NCBI RefSeq assembly: GCF_026781265.1
Contig: NZ_JAKUVC010000009.1
Coordinates: forward strand, 85,999-149,998
Reading direction: 5' to 3'
Source: Streptococcus sanguinis
GTDB taxonomy: Bacteria; Bacillota; Bacilli; Lactobacillales; Streptococcaceae
DNA length: 64,000 nucleotides
In this document: positions 52,753 through 62,433 of the stretch, one piece after another
Layout of the letters: each line of letters starts with the position of its first letter
How positions within the stretch are numbered: position 1 is the first letter of the stretch
Translations under genes and position numbers: made by a program
Notes under the pieces: model-generated
The model's input: only the letters and a program-made list of their open reading frames with translations
The model's database searches: none
What the model was told of the DNA's origin: nothing

Positions 52753-53013
52753 ATGGAACGCAATAATCGTAAAGTTCTTGTCGGACGCGTTGTTTCTGAC
52801 AAAATGGACAAAACAATCACAGTTGTAGTTGAAACTAAACGTAACCACCCAGTCTATGGTAAACGTATTAACTACTCTAAGAAGTACAAAGCACATGACG
52901 AAAACAATGTTGCCAAAGAAGGCGACATCGTTCGTATCATGGAAACTCGTCCGCTTTCAGCTACAAAACGCTTCCGTCTTGTAGAAGTCGTTGAAGAAGC
53001 GGTTATCATCTAA
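52753..53013 (+). CDS. rpsQ: 30S ribosomal protein S17
   Basis: The 86-residue OB-fold protein begins [20 protein letters not shown] and contains [20 protein letters not shown] and [20 protein letters not shown]. It binds 16S rRNA early. AAGGAG precedes the ATG. Confidence 0.99.
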
Positions 53014-53038
53014 TCAAACCAGAAAGGAGAAAACTTAA

Positions 53039-53407
53039 ATGATTCAAACAGAAACTCGTTTGAAAGTTGCCGACAACAGCGGCGCTCGCGAAATCTTGAC
53101 AATCAAAGTTCTTGGTGGCTCAGGACGTAAGTTCGCTAACATCGGTGATGTAATCGTTGCGTCTGTAAAACAAGCTACTCCTGGTGGTGCGGTTAAGAAA
53201 GGTGACGTTGTAAAAGCTGTTATCGTTCGTACTAAATCAGGTGCTCGTCGTAAAGATGGTTCATACATCAAATTTGACGAAAACGCTGCTGTCATCATCC
53301 GTGAAGACAAAACTCCTCGCGGAACTCGTATCTTCGGCCCAGTTGCTCGCGAATTGCGTGACGGTGGCTTTATGAAGATCGTATCATTGGCTCCAGAAGT
53401 ACTTTAA
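53039..53407 (+). CDS. rplN: 50S ribosomal protein L14
   Basis: The 122-residue product begins [18 protein letters not shown] and contains [20 protein letters not shown] and [14 protein letters not shown]. It forms bridge B8 with 16S rRNA. It starts the spc part of the cluster. Confidence 0.99.
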   Translation: MIQTETRLKVADNSGAREILTIKVLGGSGRKFANIGDVIVASVKQATPGGAVKKGDVVKAVIVRTKSGARRKDGSYIKFDENAAVIIREDKTPRGTRIFGPVARELRDGGFMKIVSLAPEVL

Positions 53408-53426
53408 TCGAAATTAACAAACACAG

Positions 53427-53460
53427 TCCCCTGGCAAAAGTCAGGGTGCCCCTATGGGCG
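53427..53460 (+). promoter_or_regulatory. two small hairpins between rplN and rplX
   Basis: CCCTG (53429-53433) pairs with CAGGG (53442-53446), followed by GCCC (53448-53451) with GGGC (53456-53459). There is no T run, so processing, pausing or translational control is more likely than termination. Confidence 0.4.
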
Positions 53461-53482
53461 TAAGAATTAAGAGGAGAAATAA

Positions 53483-53788
53483 ATGTTTGTAAAAAAAGGC
53501 GACAAAGTTCGCGTAATTGCTGGTAAAGACAAGGGTGTTGAAGCACTTGTTGTTACAGCTCTTCCAAAAGTAAACAAAGTTGTTGTTGAAGGTGTAAACA
53601 TCGTTAAGAAACACCAAAAGCCAAATAACGAAAACCCTCAAGGTGCTATCGTGGAAAAAGAAGCACCAATCCATGTGTCAAACGTTCAAGTTCTTGACAA
53701 AAATGGTGTTGCAGGACGTGTTGGCTACAAGTTTGTAGACGGCAAAAAAGTTCGTTACAATAAAAAATCAGGCGAAGTGCTTGACTAA
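53483..53788 (+). CDS. rplX: 50S ribosomal protein L24
   Basis: The 101-residue product has the KOW motif [20 protein letters not shown] and [16 protein letters not shown], with [19 protein letters not shown] at the end. It initiates large-subunit assembly. GAGGAGA precedes the ATG. Confidence 0.99.
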   Translation: MFVKKGDKVRVIAGKDKGVEALVVTALPKVNKVVVEGVNIVKKHQKPNNENPQGAIVEKEAPIHVSNVQVLDKNGVAGRVGYKFVDGKKVRYNKKSGEVLD

Positions 53789-53811
53789 TCACGAAGGAAA
53801 GGAGAAGTATA

Positions 53812-54354
53812 ATGGCAAATCGTTTAAAAGAAAAATATCTTAAAGAAGTAGTTCCTGCTTTGACTGAAAAGTTCAACTACTCATCTGTTATGTCTGTGCC
53901 AAAAGTGGATAAAATCGTTTTGAACATGGGTGTCGGTGACGCTGTATCAAACGCTAAAAACCTTGAAAAAGCTGCTGAAGAATTGGCTCTTATCTCAGGT
54001 CAAAAACCACTTATCACTAAAGCTAAAAAATCAATCGCCGGCTTCCGTCTTCGTGAAGGTGTAGCGATCGGTGCTAAAGTAACCCTTCGTGGCGAACGTA
54101 TGTATGAATTCCTGGATAAATTGGTTTCAGTTTCTCTTCCACGTGTTCGTGACTTCCACGGTGTTCCAACAAAATCTTTTGATGGACGCGGAAACTACAC
54201 ACTTGGTGTGAAAGAACAATTGATCTTCCCAGAAATCAACTTTGATGACGTTGATAAGACTCGCGGTCTGGACATCGTTATCGTAACAACTGCTAACACT
54301 GACGAAGAGTCACGCGAATTGCTTACAGGCCTTGGAATGCCTTTTGCAAAATAA
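53812..54354 (+). CDS. rplE: 50S ribosomal protein L5
   Basis: The 180-residue product begins [20 protein letters not shown] and contains [18 protein letters not shown] and [20 protein letters not shown]. It binds 5S rRNA and contacts P-site tRNA. Confidence 0.99.
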   Translation: MANRLKEKYLKEVVPALTEKFNYSSVMSVPKVDKIVLNMGVGDAVSNAKNLEKAAEELALISGQKPLITKAKKSIAGFRLREGVAIGAKVTLRGERMYEFLDKLVSVSLPRVRDFHGVPTKSFDGRGNYTLGVKEQLIFPEINFDDVDKTRGLDIVIVTTANTDEESRELLTGLGMPFAK

Positions 54355-54371
54355 TATAGGAGGTAAAACAA

Positions 54372-54557
54372 ATGGCTAAAAAATCAATGATTGCTAAGAA
54401 CAAACGCCCAGCTAAGTTCTCTACGCAAGCTTATACTCGTTGTGAAAAATGTGGCCGTCCACATTCCGTTTACCGCAAGTTTAAACTTTGCCGTGTTTGC
54501 TTCCGTGAATTAGCATACAAAGGACAAATCCCTGGTGTAACAAAAGCATCTTGGTAA
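54372..54557 (+). CDS. rpsN: 30S ribosomal protein S14 type Z
   Basis: The 61-residue short form is zinc-binding, with CEKCGRPH and CRVCFRELA supplying four cysteines. It lacks the insertion of the longer S14. AGGAGG precedes the ATG. It is followed by an unusual structured gap. Confidence 0.99.
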
Positions 54558-54563
54558 TATCAT

Positions 54564-54688
54564 GATACAAAGAGCGTAACAACCACAGCAAAAATAGGAA
54601 ATTTGGTGAAGGAGCGATGCTCCAAATCAAATTTATCTTTTTTGCCCAGGTTGTAGCTCGTGTTCAAATAAGAGTTCTCTCATTTGAA
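54564..54688 (+). repeat. structured intergenic element, copy A (rpsN-rpsH gap)
   Basis: The element starts GATACAAAGAGCGTAA and continues with AGCAAAAATAGGAAATTTGG, which pairs imperfectly with CCAAATCAAATTTATC then TTTTTTGC. GAGCGTAACAACC pairs with GGTTGTAGCTC. A second hairpin, TTCAAAT with ATTTGAA, closes it. It is clearly related in sequence and fold to copy B beyond rpsH. Confidence 0.7.
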
Positions 54689-54770
54689 TGTGTCAATACT
54701 ATCTGAGCCCAGCTCAATCATTAACTAGCAAGTGCAGCTTGCAAACTACTAGTAAGAGGAGAAATATAAA

Positions 54771-55169
54771 ATGGTTATGACTGACCCAATTGCAGACTTT
54801 CTGACACGTATTCGTAATGCTAACCAAGCAAACCACGAAGTGCTTGAAGTGCCTGCATCAAACATCAAAAAAGGGATTGCTGAAATCCTGAAGCGTGAAG
54901 GTTTTGTAAAAAACGTTGAAATCATCGAAGATGACAAACAAGGCATCATCCGTGTATTCCTTAAATACGGACAAAATGGTGAAAAAGTTATCACTGGTTT
55001 GAAACGTATTTCAAAACCAGGTCTGCGTGTTTACAAGAAACGCGAAGATCTTCCAAAAGTTCTGAACGGACTTGGAATTGCTATCCTTTCAACATCTGAA
55101 GGTTTGCTGACTGACAAAGAAGCACGCCAAAAGAATGTTGGTGGTGAGGTTATCGCTTACGTTTGGTAA
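54771..55169 (+). CDS. rpsH: 30S ribosomal protein S8
   Basis: The 132-residue product begins [20 protein letters not shown] and ends with [27 protein letters not shown], cited in part as [21 protein letters not shown]8 binds 16S helix 21 and in E. coli represses the spc operon. It is flanked on both sides by copies of the same structured element. Confidence 0.99.
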   Translation: MVMTDPIADFLTRIRNANQANHEVLEVPASNIKKGIAEILKREGFVKNVEIIEDDKQGIIRVFLKYGQNGEKVITGLKRISKPGLRVYKKREDLPKVLNGLGIAILSTSEGLLTDKEARQKNVGGEVIAYVW

Positions 55170-55176
55170 AATCAAG

Positions 55177-55293
55177 ATACAAAGCTCGTAAAGAACAAAG
55201 CAAAATTAGGAAGTTGGAGAAGTTTGTTTACAAACAAGCCAACTTATCTATTTTGCACAGTTCTTAGAGCGTGTTCAATTTAGCTATTGAACT
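55177..55293 (+). repeat. structured intergenic element, copy B (rpsH-rplF gap)
   Basis: This is a homologue of copy A: GATACAAAGCTCGTAA, then GCAAAATTAGGAAGTTGG, whose reverse complement is seen as CCAACTTATCTATTTTGC, then GTTCTTAGAGCGTGTTC pairing back to GCTCGTAAAGAAC. It ends in a perfect hairpin GTTCAAT (55274-55280) with ATTGAAC (55287-55293). Stems are kept although the bases differ from copy A, which supports a conserved RNA fold. Confidence 0.7.
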
Positions 55294-55361
55294 CAATAAG
55301 TATCTTTAACCCCGTGAAAACTGGCCATTCTGGCCTGACAATCTAACAGGAGAATATATAC

Positions 55362-55898
55362 ATGTCACGTATTGGTAATAAAGTTATCGTGTTGCCTGCT
55401 GGTGTTGAAATCAGCAACAAAGACAACGTTGTAACTGTAAAAGGACCTAAAGGAGAACTGACTCGTGAGTTCTCAAAAGATATTGAAATCCGTGTGGAAG
55501 GAACTGAAGTAACTCTTCACCGTCCAAACGATTCAAAAGAAATGAAAACAATCCACGGAACAACTCGTGCCCTTTTGAACAACATGGTTGTTGGTGTATC
55601 AGAAGGATTCAAGAAAGAACTTGAAATGCGTGGGGTTGGTTACCGTGCTCAACTTCAAGGCAAAAAGCTTGTACTTTCAGTTGGTAAATCTCATCCAGAC
55701 GAAGTAGAAGCTCCAGAAGGCATCACTTTTGAACTTCCAAACCCAACAACTATCGTTGTCAGCGGAATTTCAAAAGAGGTAGTTGGACAAACAGCAGCTT
55801 ACGTACGTAGCCTGCGTGCTCCAGAGCCATACAAAGGTAAAGGTATCCGCTACGTTGGTGAATTCGTTCGCCGTAAAGAAGGTAAAACTGGTAAATAA
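55362..55898 (+). CDS. rplF: 50S ribosomal protein L6
   Basis: The 178-residue product begins [20 protein letters not shown] and has [20 protein letters not shown] and the C-terminal [22 protein letters not shown]. It sits near the factor-binding site. AGGAGAA precedes the ATG. Confidence 0.99.
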   Translation: MSRIGNKVIVLPAGVEISNKDNVVTVKGPKGELTREFSKDIEIRVEGTEVTLHRPNDSKEMKTIHGTTRALLNNMVVGVSEGFKKELEMRGVGYRAQLQGKKLVLSVGKSHPDEVEAPEGITFELPNPTTIVVSGISKEVVGQTAAYVRSLRAPEPYKGKGIRYVGEFVRRKEGKTGK

Positions 55899-55899
55899 T

Positions 55900-55930
55900 C
55901 TTGTTTGGCTGATTTTTTCAGCCAAACAAG
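55900..55930 (+). promoter_or_regulatory. strong hairpin between rplF and rplR
   Basis: Perfect 13-base arms CTTGTTTGGCTGA (55900-55912) and TCAGCCAAACAAG (55918-55930) surround a five-T loop. Only a weak T-rich stretch follows, so it may be a partial terminator or RNase site setting expression of the distal genes. Confidence 0.6.
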
Positions 55931-55983
55931 CTGTTTTCCAAGGTTGTGCATAAGCACAAGATTAAAATTAAGAGGTGAAAATT

Positions 55984-56340
55984 GTGATTACGAAACCAGA
56001 TAAAAATAAAATCCGCCAAAAACGCCACCGTCGCGTTCGCGGAAAACTCTCTGGAACTGCTGATCGCCCACGTTTGAACGTATTCCGTTCTAATACAGGC
56101 ATCTACGCTCAAGTGATTGATGACGTAGCGGGTGTAACGCTCGCAAGCGCTTCAACTCTTGACAAAGAAGTTTCAAAAGGAACTAAAACAGAACAAGCCG
56201 TTGTTGTTGGTAAGCTCGTTGCTGAACGTGCAGTTGCTAAAGGTATTTCTGAAGTCGTCTTCGACCGCGGTGGATATCTCTATCACGGACGTGTAAAAGC
56301 TTTGGCTGATGCAGCTCGTGAAAACGGATTGAAATTCTAA
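55984..56340 (+). CDS. rplR: 50S ribosomal protein L18
   Basis: The 118-residue product begins at GTG 55984 ([20 protein letters not shown]), with GAGGTG about seven bases upstream; a longer frame from 55975 starts inside that ribosome site. [18 protein letters not shown] and [20 protein letters not shown] bind 5S rRNA. Confidence 0.98.
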   Translation: MITKPDKNKIRQKRHRRVRGKLSGTADRPRLNVFRSNTGIYAQVIDDVAGVTLASASTLDKEVSKGTKTEQAVVVGKLVAERAVAKGISEVVFDRGGYLYHGRVKALADAARENGLKF

Positions 56341-56357
56341 GAGGAGGACACTAGAAA

Positions 56358-56852
56358 ATGGCATTTAAAGACAACGCAGTTGAACTTGAAGAACGTTTAG
56401 TTGCCATCAACCGTGTTACAAAAGTTGTTAAAGGTGGACGTCGTCTTCGCTTTGCAGCTCTTGTAGTTGTTGGTGATCGCAATGGTCGTGTTGGCTTCGG
56501 TACTGGTAAAGCTCAAGAAGTACCAGAAGCAATCCGCAAAGCAGTTGAAGATGCGAAGAAGAATTTGATTGAAGTACCAATGGTTGGCACAACAATTCCT
56601 CACGAAGTTCTTTCAGAATTCGGTGGAGCTAAAGTATTGCTTAAGCCAGCTGTTGAGGGTTCTGGGGTTGCTGCCGGTGGTGCGGTTCGTGCCGTCATCG
56701 AGTTGGCAGGTGTAGCAGATGTTACATCTAAATCTCTTGGCTCTAACACTCCAATCAACATCGTTCGCGCAACTGTTGAAGGTTTGAAACAATTAAAACG
56801 CGCTGAAGAAGTTGCTGCCCTTCGTGGTATTTCAGTTTCTGACTTGGCATAA
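56358..56852 (+). CDS. rpsE: 30S ribosomal protein S5
   Basis: The 164-residue product has the double-stranded RNA-binding start [20 protein letters not shown], the [20 protein letters not shown] block and [20 protein letters not shown] [17 protein letters not shown]. It contributes to decoding fidelity. Confidence 0.99.
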
Positions 56853-56865
56853 GAAAGGGGATAAC

Positions 56866-57048
56866 ATGGCTCAAATTAAAATTACTTTGACTAAGTCTCC
56901 AATCGGACGCATCCCGTCACAACGTAAAACTGTTGTAGCACTTGGACTTGGCAAATTGAACAGCACAGTTATCAAAGAAGATAATCCAGCAGTACGCGGT
57001 ATGATTACTGCAGTATCACACTTGGTAACTGTTGAAGAAGTTAAATAA
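56866..57048 (+). CDS. rpmD: 50S ribosomal protein L30
   Basis: The 60-residue product begins [20 protein letters not shown] and ends [14 protein letters not shown] 56866 follows AAAGGGGA. The frame open upstream of this lies in rpsE and is not coding. Confidence 0.98.
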   Translation: MAQIKITLTKSPIGRIPSQRKTVVALGLGKLNSTVIKEDNPAVRGMITAVSHLVTVEEVK

Positions 57049-57083
57049 GCTTTGCTGGTTTAACAACTTTAAATTAAAATACG

Positions 57084-57165
57084 TTAGGGGATGGGATTTT
57101 CTCAGCCCCTAAAACTAAATATATGTATAGGCGAGTTTATATAGGAGACACCTTTTCTCCTATAT
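57084..57165 (+). promoter_or_regulatory. two hairpins in the rpmD-rplO gap
   Basis: TTAGGGG (57084-57090) pairs with CCCCTAA (57106-57112). Then perfect 10-base arms ATATAGGAGA (57139-57148) and TCTCCTATAT (57156-57165) enclose seven bases. The 154-base gap is long for this operon. Neither stem has a terminator T run. Confidence 0.55.
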
Positions 57166-57202
57166 GAGCGCTAGCATTTTACAAAAGAGGAGAAATAATA
57201 TA

Positions 57203-57643
57203 ATGAAACTTCATGAATTACAACCTGCTGCAGGTTCTCGTAAAGTCCGCAACCGTGTTGGTCGTGGTACATCATCTGGTAACGGTAAAACATCTGGCCG
57301 TGGTCAAAAAGGTCAAAAAGCTCGTAGCGGTGGCGGCGTTCGCCTTGGTTTTGAAGGTGGACAAACTCCATTGTTCCGTCGTCTTCCAAAACGTGGTTTC
57401 CTGAACATCAACCGCAAAGAATATGCGATTGTTAACCTTGACCAACTGAACGCCTTTGAAGATGGCGCTGAAGTAACACCAGTTGTTCTCATCGAAGCAG
57501 GTATTGTAAAAGCTGAAAAATCAGGTATCAAGATTCTTGGTAACGGAGAATTGACAAAGAAATTGACTGTTAAGGCAGCTAAATTCTCTAAATCAGCTGA
57601 AGAAGCTATCACTGCTAAAGGTGGTTCAGTGGAAGTCATCTAA
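57203..57643 (+). CDS. rplO: 50S ribosomal protein L15
   Basis: The 146-residue product begins [20 protein letters not shown] and contains [20 protein letters not shown] and [21 protein letters not shown] 57203 follows GAGGAGAAAT; the upstream open frame to 57164 has no family support. Confidence 0.98.
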   Translation: MKLHELQPAAGSRKVRNRVGRGTSSGNGKTSGRGQKGQKARSGGGVRLGFEGGQTPLFRRLPKRGFLNINRKEYAIVNLDQLNAFEDGAEVTPVVLIEAGIVKAEKSGIKILGNGELTKKLTVKAAKFSKSAEEAITAKGGSVEVI

Positions 57644-57655
57644 GCGAGGTGACCT

Positions 57656-58963
57656 ATGTTTTTCAAACTATTAAAAGACGCATTTAAAATCAAACAGGTA
57701 CGGTCTAAGATTCTGTTCACGATTTTTATCATCTTAGTTTTCCGTATCGGTACAACCATAACGGTTCCGGGGATTAATGCCAAAGCCTTAAGTAATTTGA
57801 ATGATTTGCCATTCTTGAATATGCTAAGCTTGGTCTCTGGTAACGCCATGCGCAACTTCTCTGTCTTTGCACTTGGAGTCAGTCCTTACATCACAGCTTC
57901 GATCGTTGTTCAGCTGCTGCAAATGGACTTGCTTCCGAAGTTTGTAGAGTGGGGCAAGCAAGGGGAAGTGGGACGGAGGAAGCTGAATCAAGCGACTCGT
58001 TATATCGCCCTAGTTTTGGCCTTTGTGCAGGCAATTGGGATTACCGCTGGTTTTGATACTCTCTCAAGAGCTAATCTGGTTGCCAATCCAAATGTGCAGA
58101 CCTACGCTTTGATTTGCGTTCTTCTAGCAACTGGTTCAATGATTGTAACTTGGCTGGGTGAGCAGATTACAGACAAGGGTTACGGAAATGGCGTTTCCAT
58201 GATCATCTTTGCTGGTATCGTTTCAGCTATCCCTGATATGATTAAAGGTATCTATGAAGATTACTTTGTCAATATTCCTAGTGAACGTTTGACTTCATCT
58301 TTCATTTTTGTAGGGATTCTGATTGTGGCAGTCCTGCTTATCATTTACTTTACAACATTTGTACAGCAGGCTGAATATAAAATCCCAATTCAGTATACGA
58401 AAGTAGCTAAGGGTGCACCTTCTAGCTCCTATCTGCCGCTAAAAGTCAATCCAGCTGGGGTTATTCCAGTAATCTTTGCCAGCTCGATTACAGCTGCACC
58501 GGCAGCGATTTTCCAAGTTGTCAGTGCCATGGGCTATGACGCAGATTGGGTTAAGACAGCTCAGTCACTTTTGGCAACAACGACCATTAGTGGTATGTTC
58601 ATGTACGCCTTCCTGATCGTCCTCTTTACATTTTTCTATACTTTTGTACAGATTAATCCAGAGAAGACAGCAGAAAATCTGCAAAAGAGCGGAGCCTACA
58701 TTCCAGGTGTTCGTCCGGGTAAAGGAACAGAAGACTACATGTCTAAGCTGTTGCGTCGTTTGGCAACAGTGGGCTCTCTTTTCCTAGGTTTCATTTCTAT
58801 CCTGCCTATCTTGGCTAAAGATGTATTTGGATTGACAGATGCTGTTGCTCTTGGAGGAACCAGTCTCTTGATCATCATCTCAACTGGTATTGAGGGAATG
58901 AAACAGCTAGAAGGCTACCTGCTGAAGAGAAAGTATGTCGGCTTTATGGATACTTCAGAGTAA
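57656..58963 (+). CDS. secY: preprotein translocase subunit SecY
   Basis: The 435-residue product has ten transmembrane helices forming the export channel. It shows GTTITVPGINAKAL, FALGVSPYITASIVVQLLQMD, GNGVSMIIFAGI and LLRRLATVGSLFLGFISILP. GAGGTGACCT precedes the ATG. It is the last spc-operon membrane gene; a 174-base gap with a GGGG/CCCC hairpin follows before adk. Confidence 0.99.
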   Translation: MFFKLLKDAFKIKQVRSKILFTIFIILVFRIGTTITVPGINAKALSNLNDLPFLNMLSLVSGNAMRNFSVFALGVSPYITASIVVQLLQMDLLPKFVEWGKQGEVGRRKLNQATRYIALVLAFVQAIGITAGFDTLSRANLVANPNVQTYALICVLLATGSMIVTWLGEQITDKGYGNGVSMIIFAGIVSAIPDMIKGIYEDYFVNIPSERLTSSFIFVGILIVAVLLIIYFTTFVQQAEYKIPIQYTKVAKGAPSSSYLPLKVNPAGVIPVIFASSITAAPAAIFQVVSAMGYDADWVKTAQSLLATTTISGMFMYAFLIVLFTFFYTFVQINPEKTAENLQKSGAYIPGVRPGKGTEDYMSKLLRRLATVGSLFLGFISILPILAKDVFGLTDAVALGGTSLLIIISTGIEGMKQLEGYLLKRKYVGFMDTSE

Positions 58964-59039
58964 GGGACTTTTTTGAATAGCTTTTCTAATGAGAAGCCTG
59001 TTCAGATAACCTTTCTTGAACCGAAAATAAACAAAATAA

Positions 59040-59075
59040 AAGGGGACAGAGTAGACTCACCCCCTTCTATTTTGT
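59040..59075 (+). terminator. partial terminator in the secY-adk gap
   Basis: AAGGGG and CCCCTT (about 59039-59045 and 59061-59067) enclose about 15 bases and are followed by CTATTTTGTTTTT. adk and later genes may be partly attenuated here. Confidence 0.5.
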
Positions 59076-59137
59076 TTTTAAACGAGTTTATTAATCGGTT
59101 TAATAGATTGCTTTAAAAACAAAAAAGGAGACCAATC

Positions 59138-59776
59138 ATGAATCTTTTGATTATGGGCTTACCAGGTGCTGGTAAAGGAACTCAAGCTGCTAAAATCGTT
59201 GAGCATTTCAATGTTGCACATATTTCAACTGGAGATATGTTCCGTGCGGCGATTGCTAACCAAACAGAGATGGGCGTTTTAGCCAAGTCCTATATTGACA
59301 AGGGCGAGTTGGTCCCAGACCAAGTGACAAACGGCATTGTCAAAGAGCGTTTGAGTCAAGACGATATTAAGCAAACAGGCTTCCTCTTGGATGGTTACCC
59401 ACGTACGATTGAACAAGCACATGCCTTGGATAAAACATTGGCTGAACTTGGTATCGAACTTGAAGGTGTAATCAATATCGAAGTGGATCCTAACAGCTTA
59501 CTGGATCGTTTGAGTGGTCGGATTATCCATCGTCAAACAGGTGAAACCTTCCATAAGGTATTCAATCCACCTGCAGACTACAAGGAAGAGGATTATTACC
59601 AGCGCGAAGATGACAAGCCTGAGACAGTTAAGCGTCGTTTGGATGTCAATATCGCTCAGGGGCAACCGATTATTGATCACTATCGCAGCAAAGGTCTGGT
59701 CCATGATATTCAAGGAAATCAAGATATTAATGATGTCTTCTCAGCTATCGAAAAAGTCTTGACAAATTTGAAATAA
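59138..59776 (+). CDS. adk: adenylate kinase
   Basis: The 212-residue product interconverts ATP, AMP and ADP. P-loop [36 protein letters not shown] and the LID domain are all present. The LID segment [20 protein letters not shown] has no cysteines, so it is the non-zinc type. AAAGGAGA precedes the ATG. Confidence 0.99.
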   Translation: MNLLIMGLPGAGKGTQAAKIVEHFNVAHISTGDMFRAAIANQTEMGVLAKSYIDKGELVPDQVTNGIVKERLSQDDIKQTGFLLDGYPRTIEQAHALDKTLAELGIELEGVINIEVDPNSLLDRLSGRIIHRQTGETFHKVFNPPADYKEEDYYQREDDKPETVKRRLDVNIAQGQPIIDHYRSKGLVHDIQGNQDINDVFSAIEKVLTNLK

Positions 59777-59791
59777 AAGCGTTTTTCCTGC

Positions 59792-59820
59792 TTGCAATAT
59801 TTGACAAGTAGTGATACAAT
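59792..59820 (+). promoter_or_regulatory. internal promoter for infA and downstream genes
   Basis: TTGCAA (59792-59797), a 17-base spacer and an extended -10 TGATACAAT (TACAAT at 59815-59820). The leader then contains the small hairpin CCTCTG with CAGAGG. It allows infA-rpsM-rpsK-rpoA to be made independently of the S10 promoter. Confidence 0.8.
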
Positions 59821-59893
59821 GAATTAGTCTGACTTATAATTGTTACCTCTGTGCTCAGAGGGATCAAATCGAAATTTATGGAGGTACTTTTGC

Positions 59894-60112
59894 GTGGCAA
59901 AAGACGATGTGATTGAGGTTGAAGGCAAGGTAGTTGATACCATGCCTAATGCAATGTTTACGGTTGAACTTGAAAATGGACATCAGATTTTAGCAACAGT
60001 TTCTGGTAAAATTCGTAAAAACTATATTCGTATTTTAGCGGGAGACCGTGTGACTGTAGAAATGAGTCCTTATGATTTGACACGTGGACGGATCACATAC
60101 CGCTTTAAATAA
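59894..60112 (+). CDS. infA: translation initiation factor IF-1
   Basis: The 72-residue OB-fold protein begins at GTG 59894 ([20 protein letters not shown]), with GGAGGT about eight bases upstream, and contains [20 protein letters not shown] and [13 protein letters not shown]. The upstream extension to 59840 is leader sequence. Confidence 0.98.
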
Positions 60113-60134
60113 TCGAAAAACTTGGAGGGAAAAA

Positions 60135-60251
60135 ATGAAAGTAAGACCATCGGTCAAACCAATTTGCGAATACTGCAAAGTTATTCGTCGTAATGGTCGT
60201 GTTATGGTAATTTGCCCAGCAAATCCTAAACACAAACAACGTCAAGGATAA
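60135..60251 (+). CDS. rpmJ: 50S ribosomal protein L36
   Basis: ATG 60135 to TAA 60251 encodes 38 residues: [19 protein letters not shown] onward, ending NPKHKQRQG. The zinc ligands C11, C14, C27 and the following His are present. TTGGAGGG precedes the ATG. Confidence 0.97.
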
Positions 60252-60268
60252 GATAGAAAGGAGAAAAA

Positions 60269-60634
60269 ATGGCTCGTATTGCTGGAGTTGACATTCCAAA
60301 TGACAAACGTGTAGTCGTTTCACTGACTTATGTGTACGGTATCGGACTTCCAACTTCTAAGAAAATTTTGGCAGCTGCTGGAGTTTCAGAAGACATCCGT
60401 GTAAAAGATCTTACAATCGAACAAGAAGACGCTATCCGTCGTGAAGTAGATGCGATTAAAGTTGAAGGTGACCTTCGTCGTGAAGTAAACTTGAACATCA
60501 AGCGGTTGATGGAAATCGGTTCATACCGTGGAATCCGTCACCGTCGTGGACTTCCTGTCCGTGGACAAAACACTAAAAATAATGCCCGTACTCGTAAAGG
60601 TAAAGCTGTTGCGATTGCAGGTAAGAAAAAATAA
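60269..60634 (+). CDS. rpsM: 30S ribosomal protein S13
   Basis: The 121-residue product begins [20 protein letters not shown] and ends with the basic tail [20 protein letters not shown]. It contacts tRNA and bridges the subunits. AAAGGAG precedes the ATG. Confidence 0.99.
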   Translation: MARIAGVDIPNDKRVVVSLTYVYGIGLPTSKKILAAAGVSEDIRVKDLTIEQEDAIRREVDAIKVEGDLRREVNLNIKRLMEIGSYRGIRHRRGLPVRGQNTKNNARTRKGKAVAIAGKKK

Positions 60635-60653
60635 TATAAGGAGGTAAAAAGTC

Positions 60654-61037
60654 TTGGCTAAACCAACACGTAAACGTCGTGTGAAGAAAAATATCGAATC
60701 CGGTATTGCTCATATTCACGCTACATTTAATAACACTATTGTTATGATTACTGATGTGCATGGTAACGCGATTGCTTGGTCATCTGCTGGAGCTCTTGGA
60801 TTTAAAGGTTCTCGTAAATCTACACCATTTGCTGCCCAAATGGCATCTGAAGCAGCTGCTAAATCTGCACAGGAACACGGTCTGAAATCAGTTGAAGTTA
60901 CTGTAAAAGGTCCAGGTTCTGGTCGTGAGTCTGCTATTCGTGCTCTTGCTGCCGCTGGTCTTGAAGTAACAGCTATTCGTGATGTGACTCCTGTACCACA
61001 CAATGGTGCTCGTCCTCCAAAACGTCGCCGTGTATAA
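60654..61037 (+). CDS. rpsK: 30S ribosomal protein S11
   Basis: The 127-residue product starts with TTG at 60654 ([20 protein letters not shown]); AAGGAGG lies eight bases upstream and no ATG is available. [20 protein letters not shown] and [17 protein letters not shown] are family hallmarks. TTG starts are rare among ribosomal proteins and may limit synthesis. Confidence 0.98.
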
Positions 61038-61082
61038 TCACCAACCGTTACACTGCTTTTCGTTTAAGAGGGAGTATAGCAA

Positions 61083-62021
61083 ATGATTGAGTTTGAAAAA
61101 CCAAATATAACAAAAATTGATGAAAATAAAGATTATGGCAAGTTTGTAGTAGAGCCGCTTGAGCGTGGTTATGGTACAACACTAGGAAATTCTCTTCGCC
61201 GTGTGCTTTTGGCTTCACTTCCAGGTGCTGCTGTTACTTCAATTAATATTGAAGGTGTTTTGCACGAGTTTGATACAATTTCCGGTGTCCGTGAAGACGT
61301 GATGCAGATTATTCTGAACGTCAAAGGGATTGCTGTAAAATCTTACGTCCAAGACGAAAAGATTATTGAACTGGATGTTGAAGGGCCAGCAGAAGTAACT
61401 GCCGGAGACATTTTGACAGACAGTGATATTGAAATTATAAACCCTGATCATTATCTCTTTACAATCGGAGAAGGTGCAAGCTTTAAGGCAACAATGACTG
61501 TCAATAGCGGTCGTGGTTATGTGCCTGCAGATGAAAATAAGAAAGATGATACACCAGTGGGAACACTTGCGGTGGATTCTATCTATACGCCAGTGACAAA
61601 AGTTAATTACCAGGTTGAGCCAGCTCGTGTTGGTAGCAACGATGGTTTTGACAAACTAACCCTTGAAATTTTAACGAATGGAACAATTATTCCAGAAGAT
61701 GCTTTGGGACTTTCAGCCCGCATCCTTACGGAACATTTGAATCTCTTCACTAACCTGACAGAAGTAGCTATCGCTGCAGACGTTATGAAGGAAGCAGAAA
61801 AGACTTCTGATGACCGCATTTTGGAACGGACCATCGAAGAATTAGATTTGTCAGTTCGCTCATACAACTGTTTGAAACGTGCAGGTATCAATACTGTATT
61901 TGATTTGACAGAGAAGTCTGAGCCTGAAATGATGAAAGTTCGTAACTTGGGACGCAAGAGTCTGGAAGAAGTAAAAGTTAAACTTGCTGATCTCGGTCTG
62001 GGGTTGAAAAACGATAAATAA
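61083..62021 (+). CDS. rpoA: DNA-directed RNA polymerase subunit alpha
   Basis: The 312-residue product has the N-terminal dimerisation domain ([40 protein letters not shown]) and the C-terminal domain used by activators and Spx ([36 protein letters not shown]). GAGGGAG precedes the ATG. Confidence 0.99.
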   Translation: MIEFEKPNITKIDENKDYGKFVVEPLERGYGTTLGNSLRRVLLASLPGAAVTSINIEGVLHEFDTISGVREDVMQIILNVKGIAVKSYVQDEKIIELDVEGPAEVTAGDILTDSDIEIINPDHYLFTIGEGASFKATMTVNSGRGYVPADENKKDDTPVGTLAVDSIYTPVTKVNYQVEPARVGSNDGFDKLTLEILTNGTIIPEDALGLSARILTEHLNLFTNLTEVAIAADVMKEAEKTSDDRILERTIEELDLSVRSYNCLKRAGINTVFDLTEKSEPEMMKVRNLGRKSLEEVKVKLADLGLGLKNDK

Positions 62022-62032
62022 AGGAGGAATAC

Positions 62033-62419
62033 ATGGCTTACCGTAAACTAGGACGCACTAGCTCACAACGTAAAGCAATGCTTCGCGATTTGACTACTGA
62101 TTTGCTGATCAACGAATCAATCGTGACAACTGAAGCTCGTGCTAAAGAAATCCGTAAAACAGTTGAAAAAATGATTACATTGGGCAAACGTGGAGACTTG
62201 CATGCTCGTCGTCAAGCAGCAGCTTTTGTACGCAATGAAATCGCATCAGAAAACTATGATGAAGCAACAGAAAAGTATACTACAACTACTGCTCTTCAAA
62301 AATTGTTCTCTGAGATTGCACCACGCTATGCAGAGCGCAACGGTGGATATACTCGTATCCTGAAAACTGAACCGCGCCGCGGAGATGCTGCTCCAATGGC
62401 AATCATCGAATTAGTATAA
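62033..62419 (+). CDS. rplQ: 50S ribosomal protein L17
   Basis: The 128-residue product begins [20 protein letters not shown] and contains [20 protein letters not shown], the standard short bacterial form. It ends the alpha operon and is followed by an L17-downstream-element RNA. Confidence 0.99.
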   Translation: MAYRKLGRTSSQRKAMLRDLTTDLLINESIVTTEARAKEIRKTVEKMITLGKRGDLHARRQAAAFVRNEIASENYDEATEKYTTTTALQKLFSEIAPRYAERNGGYTRILKTEPRRGDAAPMAIIELV

Positions 62420-62433
62420 GATCATCAATCTTT

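Noticed and set aside
60160..60175. TGCGAATA, CIN-box-like sequence in rpmJ
   Set aside because: It is inside rpmJ and not positioned before a gene start.
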